64,000 nucleotides of DNA from G963665545 sp963665545 (GCA_963665545.2 CAXXKZ010000017.1:62001-126000), one strand, 5' to 3'; positions 26,244 through 35,585 are shown, counted from the first letter of the stretch. Translations and numbers: made by a program. Notes: generated from the letters alone by a model not told the origin.

Positions 26244-27149
26244 TCAGCTCCGATTTATTTCGCAAAAAGCAAAGTCACAGCAAATCGATCGCAGACCCAC
26301 ACCTTCAGGGCCGCTATCAGCGCTTTCCACCCAGTAGCGGACGCCGCCCTGGAAGTTCACCATCTGTTTGTCGAAACGCACTAGCTTGGAAACCATGAAG
26401 TTTACCGGGATAGACCATTGCTCTGATTCCCAATCGTAACTGGCTTCCGCGGTCAGGGTATAAGTTAAGGCGGTCGATGTATTGTAGGCGAGAAAAGGCT
26501 GTATAAAAGTACTGTTGATATCGTTTCGATTGTCGCTGCCCGACACCGACCAGACATGATTCGCCAACCCACCGATGGTCCATGGGCCGTTCTGTTTTAA
26601 GCCTACAATGGTCGGACCGAGACCCCACTTTCCACCGCCCAAAAGGTCATCGGTGGCAGTGGGTATCAAGATTACCGGTCCGACACCCCAAATCAAGCCT
26701 TTATCGGTCGGCTTCGCCGGAGATAACCAAAGACTTTCAGTGGTGTCACCCAGCCCGGTTTGCCTTCCTGCTCCGACGGCAACCTCATCCTGCGTGATTA
26801 CCGGCAAAATGGTGCGGCTGATCAGGTTCCAGTCCTTCGTGATGGAAATTGGTACGACTGGCTGGACATTCATCAGGAAGCGGTCACCGGTATCATTCAC
26901 TCCGAAATCCCGATCATAGTTGAGTTGTATTGGGACGCTGATCATTGCCGCCAGAGGATTGGCCAGTTTCTTGGCCATCTCAGCTTTACCGTTCTCGCCT
27001 GATACTTCAGCGGAATCTAATGTCTCTACATTCTTTGCATCCTGGATCTCAGCCTCATCAGCTTCACCTGATACGGTTTCCTGGGCAATCGCTGTTCCGG
27101 TAAACAGGTAAGCGCAGCATATTCCAATCGTAAACACATTCTGCTTCAT
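26244..27149 (-). CDS. Outer-membrane transporter-like protein (PF13557-type beta-barrel), C-terminus shifted
   Basis: 301 residues from ATG 27149, preceded by GGGAGGAAA. A signal peptide (NVFTIGICCAYLFTGTAIA) is followed by a barrel with DRFLMNVQPVVPISITKDWNLISRTILPV, GLGDTTESLWLSPAKP and GGLANHVWSVSG. These match the Phenol_MetA_deg/transporter family often found beside aromatic-degradation genes. The last residues (RSICCDFAFCEINRS) do not fit. Deleting one base from the AAA run at 26282-26284 gives ...AVTLLFAK with stop at 26255, the expected barrel end with a terminal aromatic zone. It lies 66 bp downstream of the thiolase gene on the same strand, probably one transcript. Confidence 0.8.
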   Translation of the reverse strand: MKQNVFTIGICCAYLFTGTAIAQETVSGEADEAEIQDAKNVETLDSAEVSGENGKAEMAKKLANPLAAMISVPIQLNYDRDFGVNDTGDRFLMNVQPVVPISITKDWNLISRTILPVITQDEVAVGAGRQTGLGDTTESLWLSPAKPTDKGLIWGVGPVILIPTATDDLLGGGKWGLGPTIVGLKQNGPWTIGGLANHVWSVSGSDNRNDINSTFIQPFLAYNTSTALTYTLTAEASYDWESEQWSIPVNFMVSKLVRFDKQMVNFQGGVRYWVESADSGPEGVGLRSICCDFAFCEINRS

Positions 27150-27215
27150 TGCATTTCCTCCCATGGCCGCGATTGCATATCGCCTCGCCTTAACTTCCAT
27201 TGTGATCGGGCCGCA

Positions 27216-28334
27216 TCATCGACTGAGCACGGTAACGACTGCCGCATCTTCCCCCACGTCACGCATTCCCCCACCGTTCTCCTGCACCGCAACGCGGGCA
27301 TACTCCACCTGGCGAGAGCCTGCTTCCTGGCGCAGCTGGGTAACGAGTTCGAATATCTGACCGAGGCCGGTCGCACCCATGGGATGGCCCTTCGACTCGA
27401 GACCTCCGGATGGGTTTACCGGAAGAGTCCCTCCCAGGTGCGTTGTCCTGCTTTCCGCCAGAGCTCCCCCGCCGCCCAGTTCACAGAAACCGAGCAGTTC
27501 CGTCATGAACAATTCGCCAAAAGCCGCTGCGTCGTGTACTTCGGCAACATCAACGTCTTCAGGGCCGATTCCTGCCCGTGCATAGGCCATGAATGCGGCG
27601 CGGCGCACAGCGTAATTTTCGAAGTCCTTCCAGTTGCTCTTTAGGCACGATATTAGAACGCAGGAGTCGACCCGAATCGCTCTGCTGGCGGCCTGCAACT
27701 TTGTCAGGCCGCGACGGTTGCATAAGACCGCGGCAGCACCACCATCGGTGAGTGGGCAACACATTGGTTCGGTCAGCGGAAATCCCAACGGGCGTGCCGC
27801 GAGAATCTCTTCGACACTGAGCGGCTGGTTGTAGTGGCACCGCGGATTTAAGGCAGCATTTGAATGATTCTTGGAGGCAATAATGGCCAGTTGCAGCTGC
27901 TTGGTGTCGAATTTCGCCATATGTGCGCGGCAAGTCTGCGCGTAAAGGTGCATGACATGCATGCGCTGCTTCGCGCTTTCCAATGCAGTTTTTTCAGCAC
28001 CGACAGCAACGACGATATCGGCCTGTCCACCCAAGACGTGGTTTCTTGCAAGCCAAAAGGCTGTACCGCCACTGGCACAAGCATTTTTGACGTTTATGAT
28101 CGGCAAACCTTGAAGGCCAAAATCTTGCAAAACAATTTGCCCCGGGATGCTGACTTGTCCTTCCAGCACGCCATGCAGTGCTTTGGCAAAAAAAACGGCC
28201 TGTACCTGTCGCGCTTCAGCCCCGCAGTCAGCCAGGCTGTCACCAATACAATGAGCGGCAAGGCTCTTGACTGACTCGTCAGGCTGCGGTCCAAACCGCG
28301 TCATGCCGACACCTGCGATAAAAACCTCTGACAA
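27216..28334 (-). CDS. Thiolase-family protein (acetyl-CoA acetyltransferase/SCP2 thiolase type)
   Basis: 372 residues from TTG 28334, preceded by GGAG. The nucleophilic Cys lies in VKNACASGGTAFWLA, the catalytic His regions in VAEVHDAAAFGELFM and SKGHPMGATGLGQIFEL. The C-terminal ENGGGMRDVGEDAAV replaces the usual CxG Cys motif with GGG, as in SCP2-type and non-degradative thiolase-like proteins. It would act on acyl-CoA intermediates of a beta-oxidation-like route. A DUF35/OB-fold partner, common for this branch, is not next to it. The PF13557 outer-membrane protein follows. Confidence 0.88.
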   Translation of the reverse strand: MSEVFIAGVGMTRFGPQPDESVKSLAAHCIGDSLADCGAEARQVQAVFFAKALHGVLEGQVSIPGQIVLQDFGLQGLPIINVKNACASGGTAFWLARNHVLGGQADIVVAVGAEKTALESAKQRMHVMHLYAQTCRAHMAKFDTKQLQLAIIASKNHSNAALNPRCHYNQPLSVEEILAARPLGFPLTEPMCCPLTDGGAAAVLCNRRGLTKLQAASRAIRVDSCVLISCLKSNWKDFENYAVRRAAFMAYARAGIGPEDVDVAEVHDAAAFGELFMTELLGFCELGGGGALAESRTTHLGGTLPVNPSGGLESKGHPMGATGLGQIFELVTQLRQEAGSRQVEYARVAVQENGGGMRDVGEDAAVVTVLSR

Positions 28335-28578
28335 TGGGCTTCTCCAAATTGATTGGTGGTTCAGTTTCGTTCATCGAAGCGTCGAATAATTGGATTTTTG
28401 TCGCAGATTTTTGGTATTTGTGATGGTAATAACTTCGCAGGACGGTGAACAGCTATGCTACCAGCTTCTCGCGCAACCGTTCATAGGGGGTTTTTCCATT
28501 CAGTGCAGCGTGCGGTCTGAGAAAGTTATAGAAGGCCTCCCAGTCGCGTAATTTCTTGGCCAGGTCGACGTCGCCTTT

Positions 28579-29963
28579 GAGCTATTGTCAAATCTGGTGT
28601 TTAGCCATTTGATTCAAGCGGCGACCTGATCAATCTCTTTTACCTCGATCCCATCTTTGAATTTCACCCCCGTAATCACCTTGGCCAGGTAATCAAAGCC
28701 GTGTAGCCGGCGCCATTTCTTTTCCGCACACTGGCTCAATTTGAACATCATATGCAACATGCCATTGCGCGTCAGACAACCTTTGGATCTTTTGGTCCGG
28801 TGGCGGATGGTGGCAAAGGTGGATTCAATCGGGTTGCTGGTCCGGATGCTCTGCCAGTGTTGGGCCGGAAAATCATAAAATGCCAACAGTTCATCCCGAT
28901 CCTTGAGCAAACAGCTCGTCGCTTTCGGGTATTTCGCCTCAAAGATCTCAATAAACAAATCAAACGCCTTGTTTGCATCATCCTTGGTTTCCGCCTGCCA
29001 GATGGCGTGCAGGGCCTGCTTGGCTTTGGGTTGTGCGGATTTCGGCAAACAATTCAGTACATTCATGGTCTTGTGCATCCAGCAGCGTTGCTGGCGGCTG
29101 GCCGGAAAGATTTCATCCAGCGCCGCCCAAAAACCCATCGCACCATCACCAATCGCCAGTTGTGGGGCGCTCATGCCGCGCGACTTCAGATTCAGCAACA
29201 CCTCACGCCAACTCTGAGTCGATTCTCGCACCCCGTCCTCAATCGCCAGAAAATGTTTTTCGCCGCGTTCATTGACACCAATGATCACCAGCGCGCAGAG
29301 CTTGGCATCCTCCGCCCGCAGCCCACTGTAGACACCATCAGCCCAGACATACACCCACCGGTCCTGTCCCAGGCGACGCTGGCTCCACGCTCGATATTCC
29401 TCCGCCCATACCTGTTTCAGGCGGGATACCGTGCTGGCCGACAGACCCTGTGCCTGCGGGCCCACCAGTACCCGCAACGCCTCAGCCATCTCACCGCTGG
29501 ATACCCCTTTGAGGTACAACCACGGAATGGCTGCCTCGAAAGTCGCTGTCTTGCGCACATATGGCGGCACCAGCACCGACTGAAAACTCACTGCTTCACC
29601 GGTCTTCGAGCGCACCTTGGGAATTCTCACCCGGATCGGTCCCAGGCCGGTCTGCAACTCACGTTCTGGCAGGTAACCGTTGCGCACCACACCGGCATGA
29701 CCTGATTCGGTACGCCAATCCTGATACTTGGCCAGCAGCTCCTGGACTTCACTTTCCACCGCTTCGGCGAGCAGCTTCCGGGCGCCTTCTTTGAGCAATT
29801 CGGTCAACGGATCGGCACTGATTGCTCGACGTTCCAGTTCAATAACATTATTCTTGTTCATAGTGGCGTATCTCCTTTGGTTGCTTTGAAGTTTGGTAAC
29901 AACAAATCAACCAGATACGCCGCTTTTTTTCAACTGCTCAAACACCAGATTCGATCATAACTC
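28579..29963 (-). mobile_element. IS256-family element, copy D (complete, 9-bp target duplication)
   Basis: 1385 bp, flanked by the perfect direct repeat GTCGCCTTT at 28570-28578 and 29964-29972. It is a simple insertion into the IS481 transposase gene, about 50 codons before its end. Confidence 0.97.
28614..29861 (-). CDS. IS256-family (Mutator-type) transposase
   Basis: 415 residues; the D175, D239 and E346 triad is intact. It differs from copies A, B, C and E by Arg387 to His (RRLHGFD) and by a silent change near 29226. It is therefore the only diverged copy in the window. Confidence 0.97.
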   Translation of the reverse strand: MNKNNVIELERRAISADPLTELLKEGARKLLAEAVESEVQELLAKYQDWRTESGHAGVVRNGYLPERELQTGLGPIRVRIPKVRSKTGEAVSFQSVLVPPYVRKTATFEAAIPWLYLKGVSSGEMAEALRVLVGPQAQGLSASTVSRLKQVWAEEYRAWSQRRLGQDRWVYVWADGVYSGLRAEDAKLCALVIIGVNERGEKHFLAIEDGVRESTQSWREVLLNLKSRGMSAPQLAIGDGAMGFWAALDEIFPASRQQRCWMHKTMNVLNCLPKSAQPKAKQALHAIWQAETKDDANKAFDLFIEIFEAKYPKATSCLLKDRDELLAFYDFPAQHWQSIRTSNPIESTFATIRHRTKRSKGCLTRNGMLHMMFKLSQCAEKKWRRLHGFDYLAKVITGVKFKDGIEVKEIDQVAA

Positions 29964-30844
29964 GTCGCCTTTGTAATCGATGAGTTGATAGAACTCAAGC
30001 TTGTCGGTCAGGTGAGATCGTTCCACTTTGCCGTTCAATCGTGGGGTCGCGGGTCTGATGTAGAAGTGATTAATGCCCAGGTCCTTCAGATGCCAATGAA
30101 ATTTGGCCTGGAATTCGTGACCGTTGTCCGTGCGGATGGTGTGCAGGCGAAACGGGAATTGCTCGATCACGTGGTTGACGAAGCGGATGGCATTTTCCTG
30201 TGTATGCCTGGGATAAATTTTCAAGGCTCGGATGCGGGTTGCATCATCGATTGCAGTGTACTGGTAACGCTTCAGCCTATGGCCGCGTTTATCGATAAAA
30301 GTCAAAAACTTAACGTCAACCTGGATGTGATGACCCGGGACTTGTTTTTGGTAGCGTTTGAAGGTGGGAATAGAGCGCTTGCGACAATTTTGAGGCAACC
30401 GATTCAGTCCATGTCTTTTGAGCACATAGTAAACACCCTTGCCCGATATTTTGATCTGGTGATAGCGCTCCAGATACCAGGCGATTCGATCCGGGCCAAA
30501 GTGGTAGGTGCGCCGTAGATGTAGAATCTTTTCCTCGATCGGTGCTGGGGTGCGAAGCAGTAGGTTCTCGGGGCATGGCTTGGAGTTGATGAGGCCTGCT
30601 TCTCCTTTCTCTCTATAGCCTGCTTTCCAGCGATAAAACGATGACTTGGAGACTCCAAATTTACGGCAGGCTAATACATTACTCCCGCGTTCCTGTGCAA
30701 ACTGTAGACAATTCAATTTCCGGCGAATATCTCTTTGTGCTTGACGATCCATAACGCTCTCCTGTGCAATGCACTTTGAGGTTAGTGAAATCGTCCCACG
30801 AAGTCGTACATTTCATACTGTATATAAGTCCTCGACGTGTTTAG

Positions 30845-32158
30845 TCATCTGTCTAGCGCCTCCAACGCTGCCTTCATGTGATCTGGTGACAGGTGGGCGT
30901 ATCTCTGCGTCATCTCAATGTTTTGTTGTCCCAACAGTGCCTTCACGGTGTACAGGTCCACGCCACGCATGACCAGCGTGGACGCGAATGCGTGCCGCAA
31001 GTCGTGGTAGCGAAATTGGATGAGGTCAGCACGCTGCATCAGCCCCGACCAGGCAGTTTTAATGCTCTTGATCGGCTTGCCACGGTACGTGAACACTAGA
31101 CCCTTACCTCCGGTCTGACGCTTCCACAGTCGCAACACCTTTGTCGCGTCCTGAGACAGCGGCACGTGATAGCCTATTTTCGCCTTGTCCAATGAGGCAC
31201 GCACGAAGATGCGCCCGTCGTTGATTTCCGACCATTTCAGTCCCAGCAACCCGCCGCGCCGGATGCCTGTATTCAGGGCCAGCAGGGTGAGTGGAGTGAT
31301 GTGGTCGGCATACGCGCCGGTGATCGCTGCAGGTGCGTTCCGGCCGCGTGCCTTGCGGTGGGCGATGGTTCGGGCCCTTGCAGCCTTCAGATCACGATCA
31401 CGCTCTTGCAGTGCGTTCCGCAGTCGCTTTTCCTCGTCGGGGCTGAGGTAGCGGGGTGGCTTGACAGTGGCTTTCACAATATTGAACCGCGTGGTGGACT
31501 TTCTGCGTTGCTGCGCTTGCAGTGGGTGGTTCGGGATAAGGCCGTCGGATACTGCATGCGACAAAATTCCAGACAGAATTGCCAGCAGTCTTTGAATGGT
31601 GGCAGGCTCGCGAGTTTTCAGCGCCTCGGTCTGCCACTTGCGCAGTGTCAAGTGAGTAATGGTGTCCATGCGCATGTCGATGAGGGCTGAGAAAGCGCCT
31701 TTCGCCCACTTGATGGTTTCGTCCGGTCTTGCCCGTCCCTCATTGCGATAGAAGTCGAGATACACGAGATCGATGAATCTGCGCAGCGTAGCTACCTTCT
31801 CGCTCTCGTTTGCAGCCATTGCAGCGCGTTTTGCTACCCGCAGGTCCACAGTACGCGCTCTGGCCTTGATGCCTTCGGCAACGTCGCGAATAGATCGCTC
31901 ACGGTCGGACTTCGTGCCTGGCGTCTTACGGTGCAACTTGTAGGTGGGCACATTGCCGACCTTCCAGCGGTAACGTTGCCGCCTCTGCGAGTCTTCTGGC
32001 GTCCAAAGGGTCAGATACCAGCTTTTCGTGCCAGACTTCTCGACACGGACCATAAGCCCCTTGCACAATGCGTCATGAACCTCATAGGGTTTGTCGCGGG
32101 TTTCGAGATTATTAACCTGCCTGTCGGTCAGTTCTGGTTTATAATTCATTGTACCCAT
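30845..32158 (-). CDS. Site-specific tyrosine integrase (phage/genomic-island type)
   Basis: 437 residues. An N-terminal DUF4102-like arm-binding region (ELTDRQVNNLE, VHDALCKGLMVRVEKSGTKSWYL) and a core-binding domain (about residues 120-215) are followed by the catalytic domain. This has NTGIRRGGLLGLKW (Arg), HDLRHAFAS (His-Leu-Arg-His) and the terminal IEMTQRYAH with the nucleophilic Tyr. The usual LGH of the third box is LGQ (LLGQQNIEM), a substitution at a conserved catalytic position. It lies about 250 bp from a tRNA-Pro 3' fragment, its likely attachment site. ATG 32149 is an alternative start. Confidence 0.93.
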   Translation of the reverse strand: MGTMNYKPELTDRQVNNLETRDKPYEVHDALCKGLMVRVEKSGTKSWYLTLWTPEDSQRRQRYRWKVGNVPTYKLHRKTPGTKSDRERSIRDVAEGIKARARTVDLRVAKRAAMAANESEKVATLRRFIDLVYLDFYRNEGRARPDETIKWAKGAFSALIDMRMDTITHLTLRKWQTEALKTREPATIQRLLAILSGILSHAVSDGLIPNHPLQAQQRRKSTTRFNIVKATVKPPRYLSPDEEKRLRNALQERDRDLKAARARTIAHRKARGRNAPAAITGAYADHITPLTLLALNTGIRRGGLLGLKWSEINDGRIFVRASLDKAKIGYHVPLSQDATKVLRLWKRQTGGKGLVFTYRGKPIKSIKTAWSGLMQRADLIQFRYHDLRHAFASTLVMRGVDLYTVKALLGQQNIEMTQRYAHLSPDHMKAALEALDR

Positions 32159-32412
32159 GCCGTCATTTGATTGGCGGTCCGGTAAGGTGTTTACGCACTT
32201 TGCGGACTCGCCGTTTGGGGGCTGAAAAATTGACTATAAAAGCCACCAAAGTCACTATAAAGTCAGATGTCTCCTAAGTAATCGCTCATATACTGTGTAT
32301 GCGCTACATGATACATTATGAGAATATAAGCCTCAAGGATCAATAACTTATGAGTGGTATCACTTGGGGTATATCGGGTGACTTGCGGTGTCTATTGACC
32401 CTACTTATTCAC

Positions 32413-32458
32413 ATTCGGGACGTGGGGGTCGTGAGTTCGAATCTCGCCATCCCGACCA
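32413..32458 (+). other. tRNA-Pro 3' fragment, probable attachment site (att)
   Basis: TTCGGGACGTGG... through GAGTTCGAATCTC and CATCCCGACCA match the anticodon loop (CGG), anticodon 3' stem, variable loop, T-arm, acceptor 3' strand and CCA of a proline tRNA. The 5' half is absent: the bases before TTCGGGA do not restore the anticodon stem, and no D-arm is present. It is followed by a tRNA-type terminator. This is what a tRNA-targeted element leaves at its distal end. The intact tRNA-Pro is not in this window. Confidence 0.8.
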
Positions 32459-32465
32459 ACTGCTG

Positions 32466-32490
32466 AAAGCGGCCCGCTGGCCGCTTTTTC
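32466..32490 (+). terminator. Rho-independent terminator after tRNA-Pro fragment
   Basis: The stem AGCGGCC / GGCCGCT with loop CGCT is followed by a T-run. It is probably the native terminator of the tRNA-Pro gene. Confidence 0.85.
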
Positions 32491-32536
32491 ATGCCCTATA
32501 TGGGGTTGCGCGAGTACAAGCGATGATCAAGAATTA

Positions 32537-33556
32537 ATGTCTGTCACCTATCCCTTTGAAACCTCACCGGAACTGGGTCATACGCAGGAAGTCCTGCCAG
32601 GGCTTCTATGGTTAAGAATGCCTTTACCCTTTCTGCTTGGACACATCAACTTGTGGTTGCTGCGCGACGGCGAGGGCTGGACGGTGGTAGACAGCGGCCT
32701 GTTCACAGAAAAATCGCGCAATACCTGGGCAGCGGTATTCAGCAAAGACATGAATGATCTGCCCATCGAGCGGATCATGGTTACCCATCTGCACCCTGAT
32801 CACACCGGTTGTGTCGGTTGGCTGGCAGACCAATTTGATGCTCAACTCTTGATGACCCGGGCTGAGTACTTCCTGTGCCGGATCCTGGTTGCCGACACCG
32901 GCAAACCCGCCCCCCAAGAGGGCAGGCAATACTATCAGAGTGCGGGATACGCTCAAGACCAACTGGACCGCTATGAGGAGATGTTTGGGGCCTTTGGCCG
33001 CATGGTCGCACCACTGCCTGAATCTTATCTTCGATTGACCGATGGCATGCAGGTGAACGTGGGGGGAAGGCAATGGTCGGTGATCGAGGGGCGCGGTCAT
33101 TCCCCGGAACACGCCTGTTTTTTCTGCGAAGCAGACAATGTGTTGATTTCCGGTGACCAGATTCTGCCCACCATATCTTCCAACATCAGTGTTTTTCCCA
33201 CCGAACCGTTGGCCAACCCACTCGATGACTGGCTAATTTCCCTGGCTGAACTGAAGCTGCGCCTGCCCGCAGACGTATTGGTCCTGCCGTCGCATGGCAA
33301 GCCGTTTACCGGTGCACACGAACGCCTGGACCAACTGATCGCTGAACATCTCGATGGCCTGGATAAATTACGGATTCTATGCGCGAAGCCCCACCGCGCA
33401 GTCGATGTGTTCCCCGCCTTGTTCAAGAGCACCATCAACGACAACAACATGATGATGGCCACCGGGGAAGCCATTGCCCACTTGAATTACCTTCTTCATC
33501 AAGGGGAATTGAGCACCACCGTCGACGACGAAGGTGTGACCTGGTACCAACGCTGA
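32537..33556 (+). CDS. MBL-fold metallo-hydrolase
   Basis: 339 residues. The metal-binding motif HLHPDH covers residues 84-89 (H84, H86, D88, H89). Further ligands are likely in RGHSPEHACFF and ISGDQILP (Asp), and VLPSHGKPF (His). The C-terminal part, HAR-like AIAHLNYLLHQGEL, resembles the winged-helix tail of LACTB2-type MBL proteins. Cytosolic, no signal peptide. Likely a thioester or ester hydrolase; the substrate cannot be read. It is the first gene of the chromosomal side after the tRNA-Pro terminator. Confidence 0.9.
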   Translation: MSVTYPFETSPELGHTQEVLPGLLWLRMPLPFLLGHINLWLLRDGEGWTVVDSGLFTEKSRNTWAAVFSKDMNDLPIERIMVTHLHPDHTGCVGWLADQFDAQLLMTRAEYFLCRILVADTGKPAPQEGRQYYQSAGYAQDQLDRYEEMFGAFGRMVAPLPESYLRLTDGMQVNVGGRQWSVIEGRGHSPEHACFFCEADNVLISGDQILPTISSNISVFPTEPLANPLDDWLISLAELKLRLPADVLVLPSHGKPFTGAHERLDQLIAEHLDGLDKLRILCAKPHRAVDVFPALFKSTINDNNMMMATGEAIAHLNYLLHQGELSTTVDDEGVTWYQR

Positions 33557-33667
33557 GAGGCTGCATGTCAAGCGATTGTCCCCCACGGACAAGCACTCTG
33601 ACCGCCCGGGCCATAAATTAACTGCAGATGTATACGGTTTTCTCTCCTACCGACGTGTACGTCTTGC

Positions 33668-33688
33668 GGGGGCGGCACAGCCGCCCCC
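33668..33688. repeat. Perfect GC-rich hairpin
   Basis: GGGGGCGGC / GCCGCCCCC with loop ACA. No T-run follows on either strand, so a terminator role is uncertain. It lies between the MBL gene and a 25-codon small gene. Confidence 0.6.
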
Positions 33689-33739
33689 CAATTTCGAACA
33701 AGATGGCATTGGGTTTAGGCAAGCACCGGAGGTATCACA

Positions 33740-33817
33740 ATGAGCAAGAGAAATTACGCCCGCGAAATGGGACTGATCACCCTATTGGTCATGTTATTGG
33801 GCATGATCGCGTTTTGA
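33740..33817 (+). CDS. Putative 25-residue single-pass membrane peptide
   Basis: The frame is MSKRNYAREM followed by GLITLLVMLLGMIAF. It has a basic N-terminus and a 15-residue hydrophobic helix reaching the C-terminus. It is preceded by CGGAGG seven bases before the ATG, a strong Shine-Dalgarno. The composition (positive-inside, then Leu/Ile/Met-rich helix) fits a small inner-membrane regulator or type I toxin-like peptide. No homologue is recognised. It ends 6 bp from the convergent ZIP-like gene's stop codon. Confidence 0.55.
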   Translation: MSKRNYAREMGLITLLVMLLGMIAF

Positions 33818-33823
33818 ACGGGA

Positions 33824-34471
33824 TCAGGAGTCACCCTGCACTTGTCCGAGATGTCCACGATGGACCAGGCTGTGAACAATAGTGCCGATGATGAAGGCCT
33901 GAATAATCACGACCGCGACGTCTCCGGCCAGCGGCAAAAGCGCCTCTGAAAATTCGAAACCCAACAAGGTCGCAGCAGCCACAGCCAGCAGAGTAATCCA
34001 CCCCCATCTGGAACCGAATGCGGGTTCCATGATCATCCACAGCATCATGCCGATTCCCAGTCGGTGCAAGACAATAGCCCATGCCAAACCTTGATCGGAA
34101 GCGCCCTGGTCTGATATCAACGCACTTCCGGCAAGCCCGGCCCCATCAAGCAACGCATGCAAAAGCAGTCCTACCAGCGCCAGCAACAGGCTGATCAGAT
34201 GCATCGTATGGGCAGCCCGTTTGACCACGAATTCGAGCAAGGCCGGAAAAAGATAGCCGGCAGCAACCAACAGCAGCGCCACGTAACCGAGATGCGACAT
34301 AATCTCCGGCAGCAGCAACAGCGTAACAATGACGAGCAGAATCAACACCACGATGCGATCGACGGATACCGCTAAACGGTCTCCACGACGTAGCGACTGG
34401 TACAACAAGGGACCGGCAAACAAAGTCAACAGGGAAAGTAACAGCAAGCGTTCTGCTCCGTGGTTCGCCAA
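33824..34471 (-). CDS. Polytopic membrane protein, ZIP metal transporter-like
   Basis: 215 residues from TTG 34471, with about seven hydrophobic segments. Helix 4-like LLLHALLDGAGL and helix 5-like VLHRLGIGMMLWMIMEPAFG contain His/Asp residues in the positions expected for the ZIP-family H-N/D metal site (HxxxDG). The usual HEIPQE motif is not conserved. It could be a divergent ZIP relative or another polytopic family. Convergent with the small peptide gene. Confidence 0.55.
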   Translation of the reverse strand: MANHGAERLLLLSLLTLFAGPLLYQSLRRGDRLAVSVDRIVVLILLVIVTLLLLPEIMSHLGYVALLLVAAGYLFPALLEFVVKRAAHTMHLISLLLALVGLLLHALLDGAGLAGSALISDQGASDQGLAWAIVLHRLGIGMMLWMIMEPAFGSRWGWITLLAVAAATLLGFEFSEALLPLAGDVAVVIIQAFIIGTIVHSLVHRGHLGQVQGDS

Positions 34472-34622
34472 AGGAAATCACCGTTCACCAAGTGGCTGCG
34501 CATCGTATCACAGCGCGGCGAAACTCAGGTACCCCATGAGCCACTACCGGCCTGGACGGACGAATTTCTCTTGAGAAGCAAAATCACGCTAAAATGGGAT
34601 ACTGTCATCATGCCATTTCATA

Positions 34623-35260
34623 ATGGATACTTCCCAAATCTCTGCCATCATTTCCGAGCGTTGTCGGGACCGGGATTCCGACACCGAACTCGACGACTTG
34701 CTCGCCGCGGTGGCGGAGCAACTGGGAAAATCTGTCGGTCCTGATGATCTTCTTTCCGGCAAGCAATTTGTCTATGGCTATATCGATCAGGTGCCCTACA
34801 TGATGGAGGTCGCCAATACCGCGGCAGCCAACGTGGGTCTTGAAGAGCCCATGGATACCATTCTCGAAATGGTGCAATCTTACTGGATCGAGGGCGACGA
34901 CATCATTCCGGACGAATTGGGTGTCATCGGCCTGCTGGATGATGCCTATTGTTCACTGACCTCGCTTCAGGCGGTGTCTGATCACTACCGGTTGCAAACC
35001 GGCAAGTTTCTCTTTCCGGATGATCTCAGCGCGGCCAACAAGGCGATGCGCCGGCTGATTGGAGAACCCTATTGCACCGAGTTGGACCAGTTTTGTCATC
35101 CGCACGGCCCAGGAGGCCGGATTGATGGACATCATGAAGGCATTCGCCAGCCCCGAAAAAACAACTGGATTTCGCCAATCAAAGCACCATCTGGAATCAT
35201 GGCGCAGTCGCCACCATGGATTTGGACCGGCTCGAACGGCTGGGACTGATTGAACGCTAG
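34623..35260 (+). pseudogene. DUF1232/YkvA-like protein gene with two single-base frame breaks
   Basis: The protein reads MDTSQISAIISERC through DDIIPDELGVIGLLDDAYCSLTSLQAV, a YkvA/DUF1232-like segment. The frame then shifts. Deleting one T from 35092-35095 and one A from 35156-35161 restores a 211-residue protein ending ATMDLDRLERLGLIER with stop at 35260. Both errors are insertions in homopolymers. Function unknown. It sits just upstream of the DUF4212/symporter pair in the same direction. Confidence 0.7.
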
Positions 35261-35303
35261 CGCCGGTCGTTCGCGTGCCGCATCTGGGTAACTTAATATC
35301 ACC

Positions 35304-35585
35304 ATGTCAAATCAACAAAAACCGAGCCGGGCTGCCTATTGGAGAGCCAATCTTTCTCTGGTCGCGATCTGCCTCCTCGTGTGGTTCCTGGCCTCTTACG
35401 TGTTTGGGATACTACTGGTTGAGCAACTCAATCAGATATCGGTATTTGGCTTCAAACTGGGCTTCTGGTTTGCTCAGCAAGGGTCCATATTCATCTTCCT
35501 CGGACTGGTGGTTTTTTATGCCATCAGAATGAACGCCCTCGACCGCAAATACAGAGAATCGGACAGCGGCGAGGACAACAACTGA
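35304..35585 (+). CDS. DUF4212 protein, small subunit of a sodium/solute symporter
   Basis: 93 residues with two membrane helices (LSLVAICLLVWFLASYVFGILL and a second at GSIFIFLGLVVFYAI) joined by a short LNQISVFGFKLGFWFAQQ loop, the DUF4212 signature. It is the usual upstream partner of VC_2705-type symporters. Its stop codon overlaps the symporter ATG by one base (TGATG), indicating translational coupling. Confidence 0.93.
   Translation: MSNQQKPSRAAYWRANLSLVAICLLVWFLASYVFGILLVEQLNQISVFGFKLGFWFAQQGSIFIFLGLVVFYAIRMNALDRKYRESDSGEDNN

Larger units (their letters stand above)
28453..30752 (-). pseudogene. IS481-family transposase interrupted by IS256 copy D
   Basis: From ATG 30752 (after AGGAGAG) the N-terminal HTH reads ACRKFGVSKSSFYRWKAGY. 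The rve core has IQVDVKFLTFI (D), TIRTDNGHEF (D) and RLNGKVERSH (E). The frame breaks at ...LIDYKGD where IS256 enters and resumes at 28578 with VDLAKKLRDWEAFYNFLRPHAAL, ending at 28453. Removal of the element plus one 9-bp duplication gives an intact 301-residue protein. Confidence 0.93.
28430..30806 (-). mobile_element. IS481-family element, split by IS256 copy D
   Basis: Candidate ends are AACTTCGCAGGACGGT (28431 on) and, on the complement, GACTTCGTGGGACGAT (30805 inward). Without the IS256 insertion the element would be about 980 bp with one transposase gene. Outer limits are approximate; no clear target duplication was found. Confidence 0.75.
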
